In this document: positions 48,580 through 59,818 of the stretch, one piece after another
Numbering within the stretch: position 1 is the stretch's first letter
Layout: every line of letters begins with the position of its first letter
DNA from: Lumnitzera littorea
Lineage: Eukaryota > Streptophyta > Magnoliopsida > Myrtales > Combretaceae
Direction of reading: 5' to 3'
DNA length: 64,000 nt
Assembly (NCBI GenBank): GCA_024138015.1
Contig: JAMXBB010000011.1
Coordinates: forward strand, 35,882,989-35,946,988
Program-made: the position numbers and the translations under genes
The notes under the pieces: model-generated
What the model saw: only the letters and a program-made list of their open reading frames with translations
Databases searched by the model: none
Told to the model about the DNA's origin: nothing

Positions 48580-50490
48580 AGTACTTAGATTAGTTAGTTG
48601 ATGACCATTTAATTGAGAAGACTTCTTCTATATAAAGGGGTTTCTTCTCATTTATAAATTATTAGTAATTATTTAATAGAGTTACATTATCTCAAAGCAT
48701 CTCTCTATAATTTCTCTCTTCAAAATCCTTGTGTGTGTTGTGAGTTAAGTTGACTTAGCAATCTTGATAGTCTTTTGAATTGTTTAAGTGTTGGATGGAA
48801 GCACCATTGAATAAAGATTTTGCAATATAAGTAAGTTGTATCACATAGAGTTTATAACTAACTAAATCCCATAACAACTTAATAGGATAGATCCTTATGT
48901 GCTTTGAGAAAGATTTTTGGAAAATTATATAAGACACTATAAAGTTCAACTTGGATATGGAAAATTTTAACACTGAATAGAGAATAGAAATAATAACACT
49001 AATGTATTTTATTGATCCATATTGATCAATACTTTTTATATTTAGTCGAATATGAAGTTATATGTTTTGTTATGTTATTCAAAGCATTTATATTAAGGAA
49101 ATATGAATTTTAAAGTATCTTACTAAATTGAATTAGGTTATCAGGCAAGTTTTGTGGAAGTAGAATTCTGAGCATATTAGAAGCCTCGGAGGGTTTAGAG
49201 TAGGTTTGGAACATTTAAGATGATATTGAGTTGGACTTAATAGTTTTACAAAATCCATCCTCAACATACCCAATGAGAGGTTTAGATATCTTTTCTTTAA
49301 GTGCATTTACATTAAAATTATCATTACTCTTTTTGAAACCTTTTCTAATCCCTCACATTATGTTCAGTTCACTGTAATCGAATTGTCATCTTGCCTGTAT
49401 TATTATCAAATAGCTATTTTTCTTATTTGGATTGTAAAAGAATATACCGGGCTACTCGTCATAATGCAGGTTAGATAAGGAATTTCATTTTTTTTTTTTT
49501 CTAGTGGAATTGCTATAGCTTAAAGAGTGTAATTTTTATTTTAAAAATTAGATTAAAATAATACTAAAAGAATTAATCATATTCAATTCAAGTGAATCAA
49601 ATGTAAGATGAATTTTTCCTTAAAAAAATTACATATACATCGTAAAATTGAGTAGTTAATTTTTTTTAAATATTATGGTGATATAATGTAATAAATGAAC
49701 TGACGCATTTTGAAAGGGACAACTATAACTACTGCTAGTAAATATGGCAAATCTTAGTTCCCATTTCCGATTAAGTTAAAAGATGAAAATTGACCAGTCA
49801 TTTATATTTTATACATGCACAATTAGTCCATTTGCAAATCTTCTTTTACTATTTTGGTCTCCTAATCTAAACAAGTCTATAGTCCTCCTGGTTCTATTTC
49901 TTGCCCCTCTCTCTCTCTCTCTCTCTCTCTTAAATTTTTGTAGCAGCTTTTCATAAATTCATGCTGAGTGTGAGTGACAACGGTAACTCCAACTCTGTAC
50001 TTACTCTCTCATCTCATGCGTAAAATTTTACCAAAAACAAGGATTCCCTCTCTCTCTCTTTTTCTTTCTCGAGCCCCTACCTTTCTTACCACCTATAACT
50101 AAGCTGCTTTTGCTCTGCCACTTTCTCTCTCCAATGTCCATTTTCAGTGTTAACATCATTTTAACTAGTATGTTTTGGGTTTAACTAGTACAACCCATAT
50201 CACCATTTTCCATACTTCATTCTTCAATACTAGTTTTTCGCCAAAGCAGAGAGGAAAAAATATTTGTGAAACTGAAATGAGCAGCATTCCTGGGACTACT
50301 ACATATTGTGGGGAAAAAGCTGAACTGGGTTTGGCTTATAATCTTTTTTCTTAAGCAGTTTAGCAAAAATACAAAACCCAACTTCCTTTTTATATCAAAA
50401 AGAATAAAACTTGTGCAGCAAAAACCAAACTTTTCTATAGAAGAAGCTAAAGGTACGGTCTTTTAGGTTGTTCGGAAGAAGAAAAACAAG
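48580..50490. promoter_or_regulatory. intergenic stretch and promoter region of the DUF630/632 gene
   Basis: No gene was seen. A TATATAAAGG box at 48629 followed by TC-rich sequence looks like part of a copia-type LTR, but no ends could be defined. The last 600 bases before the ATG are pyrimidine-rich: (CT)12 at 49907-49930 and CT/TTC runs at 50046-50070, as is common in plant 5' untranslated regions. TTTTTATATC near 50390 and GAATAAAAC near 50402 are weak TATA candidates. The transcription start cannot be placed. Confidence 0.45.
49907..49930. repeat. (CT)12 microsatellite
   Basis: Twelve perfect CT units about 560 bases upstream of the start codon of the DUF630/632 gene. Similar GA/CT tracts in plant promoters bind GAGA-type (BBR/BPC) factors; a role here is an inference. 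Confidence 0.9.
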
Positions 50491-53400
50491 ATGGGATGTG
50501 TTGCTTCTAAGCTAGAAGAAGAAGAAGGTGTAGTGTCTATTTGTAGAGAGAGAAAACGCCTTATGAAACTTGCAGTTCAAAGAAGGTATGCACTTGCTGA
50601 GTCACATTTTAGGTACTGTCAAGCTCTGTATGCTGTTTCAGCTTCTATTGATCTTTTTGTTGCAAGGCATAAGGCGCCTTCAAATCCTTATATGATCACT
50701 TTTTCTCCTCAACAAGCACCGGATGCAAGTGAAAGCTGTAATAATGTTGTAAGCAACACTTCGTTGCTTCAGCAAAGACCTTGTGAAGCTACTAAGGAAG
50801 CCATTGACTGTGTTTCATGTGGTTCTACTACTTCGGAGAGTAGTAATAATACAGAGGAGGAAAAAGAAGGAGAAGGAAAGGATGGTAACAAAATAGAAAC
50901 AGAGCAAAGAGAGTTCGGCGAGTATTATTATATGCAGATGCAAATGCAAATGCAAATGCCATCACAACAGAGAGAGTTTGGTTGGGATTTTTTTAACCCA
51001 TTTTTCGGCATGAGGAATGAAGTTATAAGTGGGTATAACAGGCCAAACTGTGATGATGATGAGTTGAGAATGGTGAGGGAACAAGAGGGTATACCGGAAC
51101 TCGAAGAGGAAGTAGTGGACAGAGGAGAAACAGAGGAAGAGAAGAAGAGCAAGAACAAAGTTGGTGTTGAGGAAAATGTGTGTAAAGAGAGCAACGAGGA
51201 ATGTGGAACTGAAATGATGAAGTCGATGGTGTGCAGTGATAGCATGAGTCGTGTTGAGGAAAAGGGTTTGGGTGTAATCGAGATTCCCGAAGGAGGGAGG
51301 GAACTTTTGGAAGCATTGAGGGATATTGAAGATTATTTCATTAAGGCTTATGACTCTGGCAAGGATGTCTCTAGGATGTTGGAGGCTAATAGGTTGCATC
51401 TGCAATCTAGTATGGAGGAAATCAAAGGTGAGTTTTGATATTTCCCTTAAATTAATCTTGTTTTGCAGAGACTTTTGGCCTTTTAAGGTTTAGAGTGATC
51501 TTTGTTTTGTTTATTTATTTATTTATTTTTTCTCCCTCTCCTCCCAACCGGTTGGAGCTGGCAGGCTATTTCAAAAACCACTATTAGGTGGCTGCCAGAA
51601 TGGCTTCATTAGACCCATGATCTCATGGACAAATGCACGAGTGTGAGTGCGTGACTTTTCTTGAGAGCACTTTGTTATGTGGCTCCTTGTGCTAGTTACT
51701 AGAAGAACCCTCGTGGTTCTAGAATGATTCATTTCAAAGAAAAGGTGTGTTATCTGCCATCTTGAATCGAATAGACATCGAGTTTGTATTTTATTTCAAC
51801 TTCGACTATGGGATTTTATGTCAGCCACATCAATTGAGTACCAAGAGTATGCAGAAGTTTGCTCATCAACGACTTTGATTGGCTTTCATTTCTGTTTTGT
51901 TTTTGCTATTGTTTTTACGTTTTTTTGTCTATTTTTTCCTTTTGAAAGCCCTTTTGAAAATTCTTTGTAATTGTAATATCTGATTCCTTGATTTTATGTT
52001 CCTCTAAAGGTGGTATCTTTTATGCCACTAGATGTTCTTTTACAGTGCTACAAAGAAGAAAGATTTTTGGTGGGGCTTTTCTAGTATTTAGCAAAAGGGG
52101 GCCCTTGTTTCTCCGTGAATGTATAGATTGGACTTGCGAATCTTGATTCTGTCCCGAAATATCTATTCATGTATTCGATGAGAGTCACACTGTCAAAGTA
52201 TACTGTTTCTAGCTAGGCAAATCCATTGAGTTCCCTGTTTCATTTTTCATTGCTTTTCATGGTGCACGAGACTTGTGTATGGGCAATCATATATTTGGAA
52301 ATGCACATCTCTCTCTCTGATGCCAATCCTACATTGGCTTGGATAATAGCCTAGCCTTTGACTTCTCTTTATAATGATACGGGAAAATTCAGCTGTTTGA
52401 GCTCTAAAAGGCATACACAAGTGGTCAGCATTAGATTTTCGTTTCTAATATCTGTTTAGCTTTTGCTAGTATAGTTTTTTTTTTTTTTTTTTTTTTTTGA
52501 GGGAGTCAAGAATTAAGGCATTAATCCACCTTTATTGATGAGATAATTGAGGGAGAAAGATTGCTAGCATCCCTGGCATACCTAATTGATGAAATCACGA
52601 TGCTTTTGTTTTGGCAGAAAATTCAACAAAATTTATCCAAGCTATTACCTGGAACCGATCTACTTCATCTAAGTCAACATCTTCTAAAAGTCTCATGGCA
52701 TCAAGTTCAAAAAGCTCATCAACATGGACAGAGTATAAAAACGAATTATATGATGACTTTGGTGGAATGGTTTCGGGGAGCCATTCCCTAACCCTTGAAA
52801 GGCTATATGCATGGGAGAAGAAGCTGTATCAAGAAGTTAAGGTGAGCTGCTTTCATCTACATATTTTTAGGGACACATTGATTTCCCATGTGCTTGCTGA
52901 GCTATCAAATTTTTTCTCTGATATTGAGCTGATCAGTAACATAATTGAAAGCTGTGACATGAAACACTTCATGCTTCCTTTGTTCAACAGGATTAACCAA
53001 TATAAAACTACAGGAGACAATTGTTTATCGTTAGCCCTTTGTCTTAAGAGAGATGAAGGAATAAGTATGATGAAATTCTGTACATCTTATCTGACCCTCT
53101 ATGTCATTCCTGGTAATTAATTTCCCGAACAGCTAATTAGATAGCATTGCTTTTCCATGTAGCTTCGTAGTGCTTGGAGGCTGTAAAGGACTGTTATTAT
53201 TGGTTCTTCAGATAATTGGTGTGTTATGGAGCAAGAAATTCAGTAAATTATAAGTATCTTCTGAAATCCAAGCATACAATTCTTTCAAAGCTGTAAAAGT
53301 TCACTGTGTTTTAACATCAAGTTGTGATCTTGCATTGTGAAAAGAGTGGGCCCTAAGTCTTATATTCTATTCAAGCTACGTGAAAGAAGGGACAAATAAT

Positions 53401-54749
53401 TTGGATTAGTTGGTAGATTGCCCATTTGATAATGGTTTCCAAATGTTAGCACAATAAATATTTTCTGCAGTATTCGAAATCGTGCAACATTTTTGTGCAC
53501 ATGACTTTGTGTACTTGATTATGCATAATATGTTCCATTTTATCAATCTTGCTTGAAATCACTCTTACCAGGCTGGAGATGATGTGCGGAAACTTTATGA
53601 AAGAAAATGCATGCACTTGAGGAACCAAGATGTGAGAGGAGACGATGCATTGACCATGGACAAAACAAAGGCTGCTGTGAAAGATTTATATGCAAGGATC
53701 TTGGTTGCCATTCGAAGTGCTGAGTCCATTTCAGAAATGATTGAAAAATTGAGGGATGAAGAGTTGCAACCTCAGATAATTGAACTTTTAAAGGGGTAAG
53801 AATATATAACAATGATTATATCTAATTTCACAAGCTTTAATATGTTTAGTTATTGCCTCTATCTTAGTTTCTTAAAATTTATCCATTTTGCAGCCTAACA
53901 CAATCCTGGAAGATCATGCTTGAAGCCCATGAAACACAGAAGAAGATAATTTTTGAAGTCGGTACCTTTGCCTGCCCAACATATGGAAAATTCTGCAATG
54001 ATTCTCATCGACTAGCCACACATCAGGTTTTGGTGGAGCTACAATATTGGCGTGAATGCTTTATGGACCACATCACAGCACAAAGAGCATATGTTGAAGC
54101 TCTACATGGTTGGCTCTCCAAGTTTTTGGCACCTGAAGTTGAATTCTCCTCAAGATGTCGGAGTTCAGCTGCACCATATCGAGCAAATGGGCCTCCATTG
54201 CTCCCAATCTGCCACGGTTGGTTAACTTCCTTGGAAGCACTGCCCCACAGGGCAGTGGCTTTTGCATTGAAAAGCTTTGCAAAAGACGTGAGGGTGCTGT
54301 GGATTCAACAAGGGAAGGAACAACAGCAGAAAAGGAAAGTTGATGGTCTAGCAAAGCAACTCGAGAAAAGGAACTATTCTTTCCACAAGACGGACAGCCA
54401 GTTCCTTGAATTAAAGTTGATAGAAGACAAGGATAAGTCTGAGCAGAATGAGGATCATAAAGGTTATGTTTACGAGAAAAATGATCATTTGGATTTCATG
54501 GGAAGGAAACTTGACTTGGAGAAGGAAAAACATCATAACTGCATGCAGGAAACAAAAAGAATCACTCTGAATGGATTTCAAACTGGCTTTTCATCAGTTT
54601 TTGAGTCACTTTCTGAGTTCTCAAAAGCATCTCAGAAAATGTACAATGAACTTGTTATCTTATTCGAAAATGCAGAGAGAGCAGCAAATTTATCATATTT
54701 AGAGGGTTCTCAAACTCAAGTTGGTGAGGGAGATAATAGATTATGTTGA
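50491..54749 (+). CDS. DUF630/DUF632 protein (NRG2/REL-like), four exons, 746 residues
   Basis: Exons 50491-51427, 52618-52841, 53572-53795 and 53894-54749 sum to 2241 bases, an exact 747 codons, with GT-AG introns throughout. The start is MGCVASK: Gly2 and Cys3 predict N-myristoylation and palmitoylation, so attachment to the plasma membrane. Residues 1-60 form the DUF630 domain. An acidic linker (60-265) carries a Met-Gln repeat (MQMQMQMQMQM). DUF632 spans about 270-575, with LLEALRDIEDYFIKAY, AITWNRS, LYAWEKKLYQEVK and LRDEELQPQ. A helical C-terminus follows. Relatives include Arabidopsis NRG2, a nitrate-signalling regulator, and rice REL leaf-shape proteins; the exact role of this copy is unknown. 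The CDS has no stops or frameshifts, unlike all the neighbouring retroelement ORFs. Confidence 0.95.
51428..52617 (+). other. intron 1 of the DUF630/632 gene
   Basis: 1190 bases between AAAG|GTGAGT and TTGGCAG|AAAA. It splits the codon joining EIK to ENSTKFIQA, a place where the family reads without a gap. It contains a 24-base T-run (52475-52498). Confidence 0.9.
52842..53571 (+). other. intron 2 of the DUF630/632 gene
   Basis: 730 bases between GTTAAG|GTGAGC and TTACCAG|GCTGG. The reading frame stays open for 93 codons into the intron and stops at 53120, so a retained intron would give a truncated protein ending inside DUF632. Intron 3 (53796-53893) is 98 bases. Confidence 0.88.
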
Positions 54750-55373
54750 AAAAATCATTTGGCCTTTGAGGAAAGGCTCAGGATATCGTGTCATTCATAG
54801 TTCTGTATATTAAGGTATTCAGTCGAAGCAGCTCGCTGAGACAAATTTACTTGGTGTTGGTTGGTCTATGTAGGACACTCTTGCAAGCTATTTGTCAGCA
54901 ATTGTTGTTAACTTTGCACTACTAAGAAGAGGGTGATGGGCATGTAGTGTCATAGATGTGTTTCATCTTCATGCGGATGTGTTGGACACGTAAATGTCTC
55001 ATTTTGCTGTCATATGTAGTTAGTTCTCCACCAAAGGCAGGAGATCATGTTCTTGACATTTCCAAGTAGTTGAGCAAGTTTTCATCCTTAACATCTAGAG
55101 GGAACAGTCTTGTTTGCGTCCAATGCATTACGACATGATACACCACGAAAATAACTACATGAATTCTGGAGGTGTTTGTAAACTTCAAATCCAGTCGTAA
55201 GTTATAGGCATGAATATGGGCTTACTGGCTTTTTGGGTGGATGGATTACCTTCGAATTCCCACTTCGTAAGGTGTTAAAAAAAAAAAAAACAAATAGTAC
55301 TTTTGCATGTTAACTTTGCCGATTCATTTTAATTAATAAGCATTTTGTATGATATCTTTTTAAAGATGATGGA
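54750..55373 (+). other. 3' untranslated region and flank of the DUF630/632 gene
   Basis: About 620 bases from the stop codon to the start of the next LTR. No ORF or domain. An A-run (55276-55289) lies near the end. The polyadenylation site cannot be placed with confidence. Confidence 0.5.
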
Positions 55374-55867
55374 TGTTGGTGATTAACTATTTTTAGTATT
55401 TGAGCCTTTAGGCCCAAATCAATTGGCCAAGTGTTAATAAGCTAGCTTTAGCTGAACGTCAACTTAGCCTCATCTCCTCTATAGAAGATGAAGAGGACTC
55501 TCTCATTTTTGTTCTTTCTATCTCTTCCTTAGTTAAGATTTTACTTGTATCTCCTTAGTTAAGATTTTACTCGAGATACAATTGATTTATGTATCAGAAT
55601 AGTTGCATGGAAGCAAACTTTAGCATCTCATTGTTTTGTTTTACTAAAGCCTAAATCAACAAATCTTTAGTTGTAAATTAATTGAGCAAAGATAACATGT
55701 CATTGTGGGTTGTTATGACTAAGCAGGCTACCTAATGGGCTTGGGTTGAGGTTAGCTAGAAAACCAATGAGACTAAATGCTAGTAAATCTAGTTAGGCCA
55801 AATGCTTAGGTAGCTTGGTATAGACTTAAGGGGCTTAAGTCCAAAATAACCTATTAAACATTTATAT
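55374..55867 (-). repeat. probable 3' LTR of the second Tat-like element
   Basis: On the + strand it starts TGTTGGTGATTAAC at 55374 and ends AAACATTTATA at 55867, directly beside a pyrimidine run that is the polypurine tract of the minus strand. The terminal TA stands where CA is expected. The partner LTR is outside the window, so the boundaries rest on the ends and the tract only. Confidence 0.5.
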
Positions 55868-55886
55868 TCCCTCCCCTCTCCCTTAT
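55868..55886 (-). other. polypurine tract of the second Tat-like element
   Basis: The minus strand reads AAGGGAGAGGGGAGGGAA next to the LTR, a textbook plus-strand primer. Confidence 0.65.
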
Positions 55887-56412
55887 AGGCAATCTTATTG
55901 CTATTAAGGTATTAAAGAGAGAGGATGGATGGGTTCCTCAAGCATACAATTGAATTAGACTTAAAGCCCTCATGGCATCTGGTGATCTATAGAAGAGGTA
56001 GTTGTACTAATGTCATTGGAGAGCAGGCTAACGTGACGTAAAAAAGGTTCGTGCTAGAGAGGTACCCCATACGGTGAACTTAGTTGATTACACCTTGGGT
56101 CGAGCTAGACACTCACATGTTAAGTAAGAGACTGTAAGAACTGACCTTCTTGAAGGAGAAAGGGTGCTAAGAAGAAGAGGTGGTTTGGTAAAGGTGGTAT
56201 ACAATTATGCTGGTCAAGCTTGAGGTTGTAGAGGCAAAGCTAGGCTTAACTGAGTTGTTGGAGCTGGATGTAAGGGCTATCTAGGCTGATGTACCAAAGA
56301 AGTGTTGTGGTAGGTGAAGAAGTCAAAGAGACTTCGGTGAAGCTTTTAGAGGAAGCTAACCTTTTCAAATTCTTGCCTTAGCAAGCATTTCTAAAGCATA
56401 GTTAATGCGACA
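55887..56412. other. internal non-coding region of the second Tat-like element
   Basis: 530 bases between polypurine tract and unit B. A + strand frame near 56150-56370 is GA-rich with stops; no domain was recognised. Confidence 0.4.
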
Positions 56413-57730
56413 TGATAGCTGTCATATATATATAGTTTATATAAGGCAAACGTACCTATCAAATTTTAATATAGCGAATGTGAGTCTAAATTAATTTCTT
56501 AAAGACTTGAAATACTATTACTAACTTTATCTCTACTATTTAACCGAACAAATTCAATTTAAGAACTAAATTCTTTAAACTAAAATTGCAATAACTAATT
56601 AGTTTAATAACTAATCAAAGACTAAACAAGAAAGCAAAATATTAATGATTAAATTCAAGACTTAATGATGTACTTAGATCTTGAATCCATAGATAATTCA
56701 ATCTTTAATTTTTTCTTGGCAGGAAGAACTCTCTTTTAATGTTAATAACATTTTCAAACTTATTAATCTTAATCTCTAGATTACCTAATAAAATCTCTTC
56801 TTCATAGCGTAATCTAAGATCACATTAATTGTGTAGTGAATTCTATTAAAATAACATTATAATTTCGCAAAAATCTTGTAGTTTATCTCTAACATTGCAT
56901 AAACTCTCATTAATTATGTTAGATCTAATTATATAAGAAATCTCTCGATCTTCTTATATAATATTAGATTTAAATTAATAATCTATAGAATTATTAATAT
57001 AAAACATCCAAGCACACATAATTGATTCAAAAAGAATAAATATTTTCATTAGATCTAAATAAAATTGATCGTCACATGCAAGATCTAGGTTTCACAAGAC
57101 CTAGATATAAAAAGTTCTGCACTATACTCATGATAAAAGAATGATTTTTAATAAAAACTAAATAAAAATAGATGAAACAATTATTAGTTTAACAAGGCAG
57201 CTCTTGAATCTTGAGATCTTGAAGTCTTGATGTACTATGCTCTCTTGAGTGTTTTGTTCTGGAAAATATCTCCAAAAGTTGCGCAAAAAGTTCTCTTTAA
57301 AAAAAACCTAAAGAGGCTTTATATAGGAAACGGCAAAGTAAAACTCGTAAGAAGTGTCCTTCACTATGATCGGCTCCTTCTCTCTCTCTCTCTCTCTCTT
57401 TTTAAACTAAGAACAACAGCTAAGGACATGATCATGTCCTTTGGTATTGTTATTGGCTATGATACTTGAAAATAAACTCCAAATTCGCTCAAAAGCGATA
57501 CAATCATGTTGTTTGGTTATATTGATTTCCAAACCTTCATAACTTGCTCATTTTAACTCTAATTTGAGTGAAATTTGTTTCAATCTTCTTGTTTTCTTAT
57601 ATAGATTATTTCAAAACCTAGAAAATAAAATTTTACTTAATTAAGTATAATTATCTAAAAATAAACTCAAATTTTAAGGGAAAATCATGAAAAATTACTA
57701 AATAAAACATATCAAATTTAGAGCTTATCA
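56413..57730. repeat. LTR-like unit B (1.32 kb), TGATAG...TTATCA ends
   Basis: Starts TGATAGCTGTCA and ends GAGCTTATCA, AT-rich, no domain. Ends, size and base composition match units A and C, but sequence similarity is weaker. No target duplication was found (CGACA left, ACAGT right). A (CT)n run lies at 57380-57399. It sits in the upstream region of the antisense ORF. Confidence 0.45.
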
Positions 57731-58018
57731 ACAGTCTTGCATGTAGTTGCAATTGTATTGTCATCTAATCTTGATCGTTGGATCAAAACTGTCACCAAGT
57801 ACGTGAATCTTAATACGCTAAGGGATTACTTTCAGACGGATCCCTATAACTATCAGTATACTTTCCTAAGCTTCAAGCCTATAAATACCCTTTGACTCAA
57901 TAAGGAGAATACTTTTGTAACTCTCATATTTAGCTTTCCTACTACAAAAACTTCCTGAGCTTTCTTTCTTCTTCATCAACCAAGCCTCATACTTCCTTCT
58001 TTTCTGTTTTTGATTAAG
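57731..58018 (+). promoter_or_regulatory. putative promoter and leader of the antisense ORF
   Basis: TATAAATA at 57880-57887 lies 132 bases upstream of the ATG at 58019, followed by a T/C-rich leader with several CTTTCTTCTTC runs. This is the layout of a plant promoter pointing against the element's own gag-pol direction. Confidence 0.5.
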
Positions 58019-58374
58019 ATGTCGACCAACTCAAGAGCAAACTTACATGAGACACCTTCTAATGCCTCAGGGTGTAATTTAACAATTTTGGACTTCGAAA
58101 CAACTAGGAGTGATACTTTCACCATGAATAGGGATGAAGAGGTTTTGTCTATGCTAGCATAGTTAGATGAGGAGTTGAAGAGGGAACTGGAAGCATTTGA
58201 TAGGGTAGAGATGATAAGGATCATCCTATGAGATGCCCACCCATGTGATCCTCTATCAGAGATCGTCGATTCATATGGTAGGCTAGAAAATAATAGGGGT
58301 CCAAGTGGTTAGGTAAGCAACCTACTACAGTAAATTATGTTAGGAGAAATTTCATTATGAAAGATATTCCTAGC

Positions 58375-58385
58375 TGATTTACTTA

Positions 58386-58416
<31 letters not shown>

Positions 58417-59818
58417 CACGAATACTCCAACAAGTATACTAGGTCGGAATCAAGTAATATAGAAAAGTAAGGTTATCAATCTCTCAAGGACTAAGAAATT
58501 ATTAATCTTATACTAGTTCTTATCAATATTCAGGTAATTAAAATTAAATTAATTAATCTAATAATTACTCTAAAACTATTGAAAAGAAAATAACCATGAA
58601 AAAGCTAAAATTAAGCAATCAATTGAGAATTGTGGGAAAATAGAATTCATCCTAGATTACATAAATCAAATTGTTATCATATTATATAGATTAATAACTA
58701 TATAATTATTCAAGTGAAATTATTATATCTTAAAACTTAAGGATTTAAACCCTTAATTAATTAGTCAGCTTCCGCATCTTTCAATTAACAGTGGACTCTA
58801 AATTATAATCATATATCTCCTAATACTATGATTGTCTAATGTCCTAAATCAATTATCCTTAATGTCTTAGTGAATAATTAATTACCGAACATTGCATTAA
58901 ATTTTAGATAATGTCTAATTAATTCAATTAACTCTACTTCTACATTAATTAATCAAATCAACTAAGAACTTCTAACAAACCTTATATCAACTTCTGTATC
59001 ATTAGGGTTTCTAACAATTATAATCAATTGAACAATTATAATCTAAATCATAAAAATTGTAATCATTAATCATTATTTATCTTTTAATCCTATAACATGA
59101 ACACAATCATCATCTTAATTATCTAGGGTTTCATTAATTCCCGCAAATAATTTTAGTTAGCCATGGATTTGAAAACAAAAATACAAATATTGATTGAAAT
59201 TGCAAAGAAATTCATAATTAAAAGCATAAGTAATTCACAGAATTGCATAAAAATAATTGAAATACATGTCACCAATTCTGTATTGGAAAGAAATAATCTT
59301 TAATTGCAACTTCAATCTTAGTCTCTACAGTAAAAGCAAAATTCTCTCAATGATCAAAGTGCTTCTCCAGAAGAATTCTTTAAAAACAATCTAAAAACTA
59401 TTCTACGATTCTCAATATCTAAAGAAAAGTATGTCTCTAAGTCTCTCAAATGATGAAATATAAGCTATTTATATGAAAAATTAGGGTTGGCTCACATGAA
59501 GTTTCTTATTTTATGAAGGTCAACGGTGTAAGTGCAAGGCCGGTATTTAGGCCAGTAGGATGGCCATCAAAGGTTGGCAGTGCAAGCTTGTAAGTTGTAA
59601 GTCAGCTGCCTTTAATTCCCATTTGCATACATTGACCTGAACTTCATTTATTTTCTTAAAATTCCTCTAAATCGTCCATAATTCCACTCTTGAATCCTCT
59701 AATTCCTGAAATATCCAAATGAAAATAATTAAATACCAATTTTTAATGATTTCTATAAAATCTATAATAATTTTATCTTAATTTGCACTTTTAAAACATG
59801 AAAAATATACCTTTATCA
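58375..59818. mobile_element. LTR-like unit C (1.44 kb), solo LTR with near-perfect target duplication
   Basis: Starts TGATTTACTTAAAT and ends CCTTTATCA. Flanks are CTAGC (58370-58374) and CTAGT (59819-59823), a five-base duplication with one change. It interrupts the antisense ORF. It carries an (AT)n tract at 58386-58412 and the GGTAATTAAAAT box shared with unit A. No coding sequence. Confidence 0.65.
58386..58412. repeat. (AT)n microsatellite
   Basis: A pure AT tract of about 13 units near the start of unit C. Confidence 0.9.

Noticed and set aside
48580..49000. Complete copia solo LTR
   Set aside because: A TATATAAAGG box and TC-rich tract are present, but no start, end or duplication could be defined.
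50928..51405. Three overlapping minus-strand ORFs
   Set aside because: They lie antisense to exon 1 of the DUF630/632 gene and only mirror its acidic codon bias.
52611..53120. 169-codon ORF as a separate gene
   Set aside because: Its first part is exon 2 of the DUF630/632 gene and the rest is intron read-through past a consensus donor.
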